Assembly (NCBI GenBank): GCA_012517025.1 | Contig: JAAYVT010000237.1 | Location: 1-6,248 of the forward strand | DNA from: Phyllobacteriaceae bacterium | GTDB taxonomy: Bacteria > Pseudomonadota > Alphaproteobacteria > Rhizobiales > Ancalomicrobiaceae | DNA: 6,248 nucleotides | Direction of reading: 5' to 3' | Part shown: one piece after another, positions 1-5,358 of the stretch | Position numbering within the stretch: position 1 is the stretch's first letter | How the letters are laid out: the number at the start of each line of letters is the position of its first letter | Position numbers and translations under genes: made by a program | The notes under the pieces: model-generated | Databases searched by the model: none | Told to the model about the DNA's origin: nothing | The model's input: the letters and a program-made list of their open reading frames with translations, nothing else

Positions 1-2
1 GC

Positions 3-341
3 TCGGTTCGAGTGATGGTCGCGGTGAAGCCGGTCGACTTCCGCAAGGGAGCGGACGGTTTGGCGGCTCTGGTGAGGGACGAGATCCGCGCCGATCCGTT
101 CGACGGCGCCATCTACGTGTTCCGGGCGAAACGGGCCGATCGGGTGAAGCTGATCTGGTGGGACGGCACGGGCGTGTGCCTCTACGCCAAGCGCTTCGAG
201 GACGGCAAGTTCCAATGGCCGGCACCGCGCGGTGGGGCGATCCGCCTGACGCCGGCGCAACTGTGGGCGCTCCTCGAGGGGCTCGATTGGCGTCGCGTGC
301 ACGACGCCCGATCGGTGCGGACACCGCTCGCGCCGAGTTGA
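3..341 (+). CDS. tnpB: IS66-family accessory protein TnpB (IS66 Orf2), 5' truncated by window edge
   Basis: This is the small accessory protein of IS66 transposition; its biochemical role is not well defined, but it is needed with TnpC in this family. The frame is open to the left edge. The visible residues include the family signature VDFRKGADGLAALV, then YVFRAKRADRVKLIWWDG and a C-terminal LTPAQLWALLEGLDWRR stretch. A GTG at 12 and an ATG at 15 could be mistaken for starts, but they fall inside the conserved N-terminal strand (SVRVMVAVKPVDFRKG), so the true start lies upstream of the window and only a few residues are missing from a protein usually about 115 residues long. The stop is at 339-341, and tnpC begins 67 bases later. 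Confidence 0.9.
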   Translation, partial: SVRVMVAVKPVDFRKGADGLAALVRDEIRADPFDGAIYVFRAKRADRVKLIWWDGTGVCLYAKRFEDGKFQWPAPRGGAIRLTPAQLWALLEGLDWRRVHDARSVRTPLAPS

Positions 342-408
342 TCACCCGAGGGTCCAAGAGCACGCAATCGTCTCGCAACCGATTGACGAATATAGTTGAA
401 TCGCGGTC

Positions 409-1944
409 ATGGCGACCGATGTTCCGGCTCTTCCCGACGATCCCGAGACGCTGAAGGCGATGCTGCTGGCAGAGCGCGCTCGCTCGGAGCGTCTGGCGCA
501 GATCATCAAGGAACTGCAGCGCCATCGCTTCGGCTGCCGCGCCGAGAGTCTTCCGGAAGACCAGTTGCTGTTGGCGCTCGAAGAGGTCGAGCATGCGCTC
601 TCCGAGGCCGAGGCGATCACCGACGCGGAGGTCGGCTCGAACGGCACGACGAAGAAGGACACGAAGCGCCGCGTGAACCGTGGCGCGCTGCCCGAGCACT
701 TGCCGCGGGTGGAGACGATCGTCGACGTCGAGGACAAGACCTGCCGCTGCTGTGGTGGTGCTCTCCATCCGATCGGCGAAGACAAGGCGGAACGGCTCGA
801 CGTGATCCCGGCGCAGTTCCGCGTGCTGGTGGTTCGGCGGCCGAAGTACGCCTGCCGCGCCTGCGAGGAGGTGGTGGTTCAGGCCCCGGCACCGGCTCGG
901 GTGATCGAAGGCGGGCTCCCGACCGAGGCGACCGTCGCCCATGTGCTGGTCGGCAAGTATGCCGACCACCAGCCGCTCTATCGGCAAGCCCAGATCTATG
1001 CCCGTCAGGGCATCCAGCTGGATCGCTCGACGCTCGCCGATTGGGTCGGGCGCGCCGCCTGGCTGCTCAGGCCGATCCGCGACCGCCTGTTCGAGGTGCT
1101 GAAGACGTCGGAGAAGCTCTTCGCCGACGAGACGACGGCGCCGGTGCTCGATCCGGGACGCGGGACGACGAAGACGGGGCAGCTGTGGGCCTATGCCCGA
1201 GATGACCGACCATGGGCCGGCGAGGCACCACCCGGCGTGGTCTACGTCTATGCCCCCGACCGCAAGGCCGAGAGACCGATGACCCACCTCGGCGGCTTCC
1301 GAGGTATCCTGCAGGTCGACGGTTATGCGGGCTATCGACCGCTCGCCGAGAAGGGGGCCATCCGGCTGGCACTGTGCTGGGCGCACGTCCGCAGGAAGTT
1401 CTACGAGTTGGCCGCCGCCGGCAGCGCGCCGATCGCTGACGAGGCGCTGAGGCGGATCGCCGAGATCTACCACGTCGAGACGTCGATCCGAGGCAAACCG
1501 GCCGAGGAGCGCCGGGCCGCGCGGGCTGAGAAGAGCCGGACGCTGGTCGAGAGCCTGAAGACCTGGTTCGACGAGCAGATCGGTCGGATCAGCGGCAAGA
1601 GCCGATTGGCAGAAGCGATCCGCTATGCCCTGACGCGCTGGAAGGGCCTGACCCTGTTCCTCGACGACGGTCGGGTCGAGATGGACAACAACACCGTCGA
1701 GCGCTCCATCCGCCCCTTGGCTCTGACGCGAAAGAACGCGCTTTTCGCCGGATCCGATGGTGGCGCCGATCACTGGGCGGTCGTTGCCTCCCTGATCGAG
1801 ACCTGCAAGCTCGCCGGCGTCGAGCCACAGGCCTACCTCACTGACGTGCTCACCAGGATCGTCGCCGATCACCCCAACAGCCGTATCGACGAACTGCTGC
1901 CGTGGGCATACGCCACGCCGACGCCTGTCGCCGCCGTGGTCTGA
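409..1944 (+). CDS. tnpC: IS66-family DDE transposase TnpC
   Basis: This is the catalytic transposase that cuts and joins the IS66 ends, 511 residues long, normal for the family. In order: an N-terminal charged helical region with leucine-zipper character (about 12-70); a zinc-finger domain with CxxC pairs at C112/C115 and C149/C152; the DDE catalytic domain (about 190-445); and the IS66 C-terminal domain (about 445-500). Catalytic acids by motif are D240 (in LFADETTAP), D304 (in LQVDGYAGY) and E431 (in DNNTVERSIRPLAL). No frameshift or internal stop is seen, so it looks functional. The start ATG at 409 has no strong Shine-Dalgarno sequence; the 67-base gap after tnpB leaves room for translational coupling or a weak site. 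The stop codon directly abuts the right inverted repeat. Confidence 0.95.
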   Translation: MATDVPALPDDPETLKAMLLAERARSERLAQIIKELQRHRFGCRAESLPEDQLLLALEEVEHALSEAEAITDAEVGSNGTTKKDTKRRVNRGALPEHLPRVETIVDVEDKTCRCCGGALHPIGEDKAERLDVIPAQFRVLVVRRPKYACRACEEVVVQAPAPARVIEGGLPTEATVAHVLVGKYADHQPLYRQAQIYARQGIQLDRSTLADWVGRAAWLLRPIRDRLFEVLKTSEKLFADETTAPVLDPGRGTTKTGQLWAYARDDRPWAGEAPPGVVYVYAPDRKAERPMTHLGGFRGILQVDGYAGYRPLAEKGAIRLALCWAHVRRKFYELAAAGSAPIADEALRRIAEIYHVETSIRGKPAEERRAARAEKSRTLVESLKTWFDEQIGRISGKSRLAEAIRYALTRWKGLTLFLDDGRVEMDNNTVERSIRPLALTRKNALFAGSDGGADHWAVVASLIETCKLAGVEPQAYLTDVLTRIVADHPNSRIDELLPWAYATPTPVAAVV

Positions 1945-1957
1945 GAACGACGCTTAC
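1945..1957 (+). repeat. IS66 right terminal inverted repeat (IRR)
   Basis: The sequence GAACGACGCTTAC is the complement of GTAAGCGTCGTTC, matching the GTAAGC start typical of IS66-family ends. It begins on the base after the tnpC stop codon; the full repeat may extend leftward into the last codons of tnpC. The partner left repeat is outside the window, so the match between ends could not be tested. Confidence 0.8.
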
Positions 1958-1965
1958 ACTGTATC
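1958..1965. repeat. Candidate 8-bp target-site duplication of the IS66 element (one copy)
   Basis: IS66-family elements usually make 8-bp direct target duplications. The eight bases directly outside the right end are ACTGTATC. They belong to the interrupted IS3-type orfA. If this is correct, the same eight bases should stand immediately before GTAAGCG at the left end, which is outside the window. Confidence 0.5.
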
Positions 1966-2079
1966 GGCGCCCACGTCCGCATGTTCCGCGTCCGCGACGG
2001 GGCTCCCTTGGCCGATCAGCACGTCGACCTGACGCAACTTGGCGATGATCTCTTCCGGTTGATGACTGTGTTTCGGCGT
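1958..2079 (-). pseudogene. IS3-family transposase OrfA, N-terminal remnant interrupted by IS66
   Basis: The minus-strand translation gives PKHSHQPEEIIAKLRQVDVL followed by IGQGSPVADA, the well-known N-terminal helix-turn-helix region of OrfA from IS3-family elements (family consensus: PEEIIAKLRQVDVL, then GQ, then VADA). The frame then runs through GADTV up to base 1958, exactly where the IS66 end begins; the rest of orfA and all of orfB are absent here and may lie left of the IS66 copy, outside the window. The position where related proteins start with ATG reads ACG (2079-2077), so the start codon also appears lost. It is therefore non-functional. Upstream in-frame codons run back into the tail of the neighbouring gene and do not look like OrfA. 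Confidence 0.75.
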
Positions 2080-2102
2080 GGAACCCGGCCCCGCCACGGC
2101 CC

Positions 2103-3956
2103 TCACCCCACTTCTGCCCCCTTGAGGCGGAACAGCCGCGCCCATCCCTCCAGGTCCTGCAGCATGAGGGCGGCCGTAGCCGCGGCCTCGGCGCCGAGTT
2201 CCTGGGAAGCGAGCGGGCGGGCCATATCGAGCCGCTCGATGTGCGTTCTGGCGCGGTGCAGGGCCGAAAGCATGTGCTTCGACTGTTCGGCCAGGAGCTG
2301 CAACTCCGTATAGGACCGAATGCCGACGAACGCGGCGGAGACGCCGGGAAGCACGGTCGCCAGCCAGCCGCTCAGGATGGCGATTGGCGGAAGTTCGATC
2401 CAGTGCGAAAAGACCAGTTTGGCGACGACGGCGACCATAATCGCGAAGAAGATATAGATGCCGAGTTGTTCGAGCCGCTGACCGGCGGCTTCACTCACCC
2501 GGTGGCGCATAACGTGGTAGTCGATCTGGCTGAGGATGAGATCGTCGAGCACCGCCTGCCGGGCGACGTCCTTCGACGTCGGCGTCAAAGCGCCGTGCGG
2601 AAACGGCGCGGCGCGACGTTCGGCGGCGAACAACCAGGCGACCCAGGCGGCTCGGTCGAGCGGTGCGCCGTCCTCTTCGCCGATCAGGTCTTCGACCGCG
2701 GTGAACGGCAGCTCCCAGCCTATCGGCGCCAAAACCTGCTGTTTACGGCAGAGTTCGGCGAGAAGCCGGTATTCAATCGAGCGTTCGTGCCAGTCGTGCC
2801 GGCGCACATAGGCGACCAGCGCGAGAATAAGGCTGAGGAAGGCGAATTCGGCAGTGGCGAAGACCGTGGCGATGGCGTGGGCGAGCGGATCGGACAGATA
2901 GTGGGCGGGACCCAACAGCGAAACGACTAGCGCGGTGGCGCCGGCGACGAGCGACAACGTGGCGAACAGGAAGACCCAGACATAGGACGAGCGGTAGCGC
3001 GCCGCATATTCGCTAGAGCGGCCGTCCGGAAGGACGTAGCGATCGTGCCAATGGCGCGCCGGCTCCTCGACTGGGCACCGCAGCGGCGGAAACGTCGACG
3101 AATCTCCGGCCATCCGACGGATCAGCGCCGAATAGGCCCGCCACGGCCACCGGGACGGCCGCTCGACCTCGGCGAAGTGATCCTCGTGCGGGCTGAAGAG
3201 ATCCCTCTTGAACAAGTCGGCGAGGCGTCCGACGAAATCGTGGTGATGACGGCGCAGATGCGACGGCGGCATCACCAGACGGTCGAGATGGTCGCGTAAG
3301 CTTGAGGCCCAATCCAGCGCGACCGGTTTCGGGTGGGTCAGGTCGAGGCTTTCGGCGATGAAGCGCGGCACCACGTCTTCGCTGGCATGGATCCAGACGA
3401 CCGGTGTTCCGGTGGCGGCGGCGAAATGCAAGGTGTCACTGGTTCCTCCCGGGCCTTTGCCCGGTTTGCCGTCCCAGACCGCGATCAGGATATCCGACAG
3501 ACGCGCAACCAGCCGCCCAACCGCCTCGTAGGAGCGGCTTTCGAGATCCCCCCGCGCGCCATCGAGGACGAAGCGATCCTCGCCGGCGGCTCGCAAGAGC
3601 TCCCGGAGAGTCGTTCGATCGGCCTCCGAGGCGAAATCGCACGCATATTCGTCCGGTTCGAACGGCATCGGTATGTACAGATGATAGCCCAGGTCGAAGG
3701 CTGCCTTTGCAGCAATCTGATCGGAGCCAACAGCGAGCGGGCTCAAGAAGCGCAAGACCGCCTTGCCGTCGGCCTTGACGTAGGCTCGCCCGACGACTGA
3801 GTTTGCGGCAAATGCCGCCATTTCGTCGCGCACAAGTGCCAAAACCTCCCCGATTTGCCGCTCGACACGGCCGATGTGCGCAGGTTCGATATCGCGTGCG
3901 CCGGTGATGCCGACGCGCATGGCAAGGATGGGACGAGGGTAACGCACGATGGACAT
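2103..3956 (-). CDS. SLOG-domain protein with C-terminal four-pass membrane region (SLATT-like), putative conflict-system effector
   Basis: No named gene is recognised. Seen in the 617-residue protein: residues 13-190 form a Rossmann-like domain with GITGARD (16-22), SPLAVGSD (72-79), PFEPDEY (98-104) and SDILIAVWDG followed by GGTSD (154-174). This is the pattern of SLOG-type nucleotide-binding domains. A soluble linker with a His/Arg-rich patch (around 235-240) follows. Hydrophobic segments lie near 324-349, 358-384, 497-517 and 522-545. Each hairpin is followed by a charged helix (389-410 and 549-576), recalling SLATT two-membrane-helix effectors. In prokaryotic conflict systems SLOG domains are proposed to sense nucleotide signals and SLATT domains to form pores, so a sensor fused to a membrane effector is the inferred role. 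The first ATG (3956) is chosen because GGAG lies 8 bases upstream; M13 (3920) lacks such a site. It points towards the IS66 element and has no visible cognate nucleotidyltransferase or TIR partner. Confidence 0.72.
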   Translation of the reverse strand: MSIVRYPRPILAMRVGITGARDIEPAHIGRVERQIGEVLALVRDEMAAFAANSVVGRAYVKADGKAVLRFLSPLAVGSDQIAAKAAFDLGYHLYIPMPFEPDEYACDFASEADRTTLRELLRAAGEDRFVLDGARGDLESRSYEAVGRLVARLSDILIAVWDGKPGKGPGGTSDTLHFAAATGTPVVWIHASEDVVPRFIAESLDLTHPKPVALDWASSLRDHLDRLVMPPSHLRRHHHDFVGRLADLFKRDLFSPHEDHFAEVERPSRWPWRAYSALIRRMAGDSSTFPPLRCPVEEPARHWHDRYVLPDGRSSEYAARYRSSYVWVFLFATLSLVAGATALVVSLLGPAHYLSDPLAHAIATVFATAEFAFLSLILALVAYVRRHDWHERSIEYRLLAELCRKQQVLAPIGWELPFTAVEDLIGEEDGAPLDRAAWVAWLFAAERRAAPFPHGALTPTSKDVARQAVLDDLILSQIDYHVMRHRVSEAAGQRLEQLGIYIFFAIMVAVVAKLVFSHWIELPPIAILSGWLATVLPGVSAAFVGIRSYTELQLLAEQSKHMLSALHRARTHIERLDMARPLASQELGAEAAATAALMLQDLEGWARLFRLKGAEVG

Positions 3957-3964
3957 TCGAAAGG

Positions 3965-3968
3965 CTCC
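3965..3968 (-). promoter_or_regulatory. Ribosome binding site of the SLOG-membrane protein gene
   Basis: On the minus strand GGAG stands 8 bases before the ATG at 3956, which decides this start over the internal ATG at 3920. A second, purine-rich GGGAGGA lies about 20 bases upstream of the ATG with no in-frame start codon at a suitable distance. No convincing -35/-10 pair was found for this gene. Confidence 0.5.
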
Positions 3969-4006
3969 ACCCAGTAGTTCCTCCCTCTTGTCACAACCGC
4001 GCTATA

Positions 4007-4282
4007 ATGGCCAGACGCAAGGCTCTATGCACGGCGGAGTTGCCAAGGTCCGCGCTCCAAAAGAATAGCCTAAACACCGCGGTCGAGGCATCCGGTTCTA
4101 TTGTTGCGGACTGGCAGAGTGATGCCAAGGGTTGCAAGGCCGCTGCGCTGACGACGCTCTAAAAGCCGGGACAACGAGTGCAGTGGTTAAAGTTGTTACG
4201 AGATTTAGCCCACTCAGATGATCTCCTCGGGCGGAAGAAAGGGCTCAAGGTGGAACAATTTGTTGCGATGAAGGAAGATTGA
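4007..4282 (+). pseudogene. Possible decayed small reading frame with one in-frame stop
   Basis: From ATG 4007 a frame runs 51 codons to a TAA at 4160-4162, then stays open in the same frame to a TGA at 4280-4282. The second part reads QWLKLLRDLAHSDDLLGRKK and ends KVEQFVAMKED, which has a protein-like, charged, helical composition. No family is recognised, and there is no Shine-Dalgarno sequence at 4007. A GTG at 4178 could start a 34-residue product with GGGA 6 bases upstream. It may be a fragment of a gene inactivated by a stop, or chance. The surrounding 3957-4430 gap otherwise holds nothing recognisable. Confidence 0.2.
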
Positions 4283-4430
4283 CTGGTTTGGCGCTATTGG
4301 AATGCGTCACAACGCGGTGGATCGTGGGTCGATCGGACCTGCGTCGAACACCCCGGCGCAGAACACGGATTTGTCCGGCGATTGGGTCAGACGCACGCTT
4401 CATGCCCGTTGTTATGGGGAGCTTTTCTTC
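4283..4430. other. Intergenic tail downstream of the resolvase gene, nothing recognised
   Basis: Together with the segment before it, this makes a gap of about 474 bases (3957-4430) between the SLOG-membrane gene and the resolvase. Short frames occur on both strands here but none has a ribosome binding site or a familiar motif. No tRNA, terminator hairpin with a T-run, or transposon end was identified. Confidence 0.4.
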
Positions 4431-5021
4431 TCACAATATTGCAACCGGGTGCACCGCGTTCTGCGGACCGCGGCGGATTTCATTTAGGCGTCGATGGACT
4501 GTCGCGACGCCGATGCCGAGTTCCTTCGCGATGGCGGTTGGCCCATTCCCATCCGCCGCGAGGCGAGTCACCTCATCCGATACCGAAAGCCGACGTCGCC
4601 CTTTGTACTTCCCCTCGCGCTTCGCCTTCGCAATACCCTCCATCTGGCGCTCACGACGCAGACCCGTCTCGAACTCGGCGAAGACGGCGAGCATGCCGAC
4701 GAAGGCACGGCCGGCCGCAGAACCGGTGTCCACGGGCTGCTCGATGCACCTGAGCGACGCGCTCTTCTTTTCCATCTGACGGACGATGTCGGCGAGATCG
4801 GCGACGGAACGGGCGAGGCGATCGAGACGGACCACCACGAGTTCGTCGCCCTCACCGAGGATGGAGAGAACCTTGCGCAGTTCTTCCCGCCCCTCGGTCG
4901 TGGTGCCGCTCTTCTTCTCGAGGAAGCTTGCGATGCACCCTGCCCGCTCCAAGGCCTCGGACTGAATGCTCAGGTCCTGATCGGTGGCGCTCACTCGCCC
5001 ATAACCGAACCGCTTGCCCAT
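4431..5021 (-). CDS. Serine recombinase of the resolvase/invertase family
   Basis: This site-specific recombinase of about 196 residues cuts DNA through a serine phosphodiester link. Numbered from the ATG at 5021, the N-terminal catalytic domain has YGRVSATDQD with catalytic S11 and R9, and LDRLARS with R68 and R71, matching the active-site arginines of gamma-delta resolvase. The long E-helix lies around EFETGLRRERQMEGIAKAKR, and a C-terminal helix-turn-helix reads GPTAIAKELGIGVATVHRRL. The length is that of small resolvases/invertases (about 180-200), not large serine integrases. The ATG at 5021 is preferred because GGGGA lies 6 bases upstream; an in-frame TTG at 5045 would add eight residues but lies in the control region. 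No Tn3-type transposase accompanies it, so it may be a solo resolvase, an invertase, or the remnant of a lost transposon. Overlapping inverted repeats upstream are its probable target. Confidence 0.9.
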   Translation of the reverse strand: MGKRFGYGRVSATDQDLSIQSEALERAGCIASFLEKKSGTTTEGREELRKVLSILGEGDELVVVRLDRLARSVADLADIVRQMEKKSASLRCIEQPVDTGSAAGRAFVGMLAVFAEFETGLRRERQMEGIAKAKREGKYKGRRRLSVSDEVTRLAADGNGPTAIAKELGIGVATVHRRLNEIRRGPQNAVHPVAIL

Positions 5022-5027
5022 TGCGCT

Positions 5028-5032
5028 TCCCC
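5028..5032 (-). promoter_or_regulatory. Ribosome binding site of the resolvase gene
   Basis: On the minus strand GGGGA is separated by 6 bases from the ATG at 5021. This decides the start in favour of 5021 over the in-frame TTG at 5045. Confidence 0.55.
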
Positions 5033-5038
5033 AGAGAT

Positions 5039-5127
5039 CTATCAATAGGATCTAAAGATCAAATTAGTACCGATCAAAATCTAATTCAAGGCTCTATTGA
5101 TAGCCTTCTGGAGCCTTGAGGCTATCA
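5039..5127. promoter_or_regulatory. Candidate res/recombination site: overlapping inverted repeats upstream of the resolvase
   Basis: Three exact inverted repeats are packed here. CTATCAATAG (5039-5048) pairs with CTATTGATAG (5094-5103). TCAAGGCTC (5086-5094) pairs with GAGCCTTGA (5111-5119). TGATAGCCT (5098-5106) pairs with AGGCTATCA (5119-5127), giving a 30-base dyad with 9-base arms and a 12-base centre. Small serine recombinases bind dyads of about 28-30 bases, often several beside their own gene, so this is the expected place and size. The last two repeats overlap, so as RNA they would form alternative hairpins; a regulatory role is therefore also possible. Confidence 0.5.
5061..5089 (-). 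promoter_or_regulatory. Candidate sigma-70-type promoter of the resolvase gene
   Basis: On the minus strand TTGAAT (5089-5084) and TAATTT (5066-5061) are separated by exactly 17 bases in a locally AT-rich stretch, about 40 bases before the resolvase start. The -35 box matches the consensus at four of six positions, the -10 box only at three. The -35 box overlaps the left arm of the inverted repeat at 5086-5119, so binding there could repress transcription, as known for autoregulated resolvases. The assignment rests on pattern only. Confidence 0.35.
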
Positions 5128-5316
5128 CTCCGGGGCTCGCGATAGGGCATACCCTTTTGAGAGCCGCACTGCGGTAGTGACCATAATTCAGCAGAATTGG
5201 ATGACTGGCACCTAAGTTCGTTGACCGCGTGACGGCTGTGGGCGGTCCGACAGGCACTTATCCCTGCAATTTGGCAAAGCGCGCCTTTCGACAATTTCAG
5301 CGGGTAGCTAGAGTGA
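5128..5316. other. Intergenic region between the resolvase control site and the nuclease gene
   Basis: Nothing with a clear identity was found. It holds small dyads (CCGCACTGCGG near 5163-5173, AATTC-AGCA-GAATT near 5184-5197) but no T-run. TTGAGA and CATAAT occur with a 19-base spacer near 5156-5186, a poor promoter match. It presumably holds the promoter of the plus-strand nuclease gene. Confidence 0.3.
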
Positions 5317-5358
5317 ATGCAGCAGATCGCACTATGCAGCGAGGTTGGCCGCGGTCCG

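Larger units (their letters stand above)
1..1957 (+). mobile_element. IS66-family insertion sequence, right-hand portion (left end outside window)
   Basis: The segment contains, in the standard IS66 order and strand, the accessory gene tnpB and the DDE transposase gene tnpC, followed within 13 bases of the tnpC stop by a terminal sequence whose complement reads GTAAGCGTCGTTC. IS66-family ends characteristically begin GTAAGC, which fixes the right boundary at 1957. The first accessory gene (tnpA) and the left end must lie before base 1. The tnpC frame is intact and tnpB is intact as far as it is seen, so the element could still be active, but this cannot be judged without its left end. It lies inside an IS3-type remnant (1958-2079). 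Confidence 0.9.

Noticed and set aside
396..1205. Long plus-strand frame of 269 codons overlapping tnpC
   Set aside because: It is an out-of-frame shadow of the transposase; its translation is rich in Arg, Gly and Ala with no motif, typical of shifted reading in GC-rich DNA.
2080..2102. Terminator hairpin (GTGG...CCAC arms) downstream of the SLOG gene
   Set aside because: The arms are only 4 bases and no T-run follows on either strand.
2241..2930. Plus-strand frame of 229 codons
   Set aside because: It is antisense to the SLOG-membrane gene, which has clear domain motifs and membrane segments; the antisense frame shows no recognisable domain.
3333..3800. Plus-strand frame of 155 codons
   Set aside because: It is antisense to the SLOG domain coding region; the motifs are on the minus strand.
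3988..4008. TTGTCA and TATAAT as a plus-strand promoter
   Set aside because: Only 9 bases separate the boxes, far too short for a sigma-70 promoter, and no solid plus-strand gene follows.
4494..5048. Plus-strand frame of 184 codons
   Set aside because: It is antisense to the resolvase gene, whose catalytic residues and helix-turn-helix are unmistakable on the minus strand.
5134..5171. GGGGCTCGCG as a Tn3-family terminal repeat
   Set aside because: Only the initial GGGG fits; the inner conserved part (an AAAATAAG-like block) is missing and no Tn3 transposase is present.
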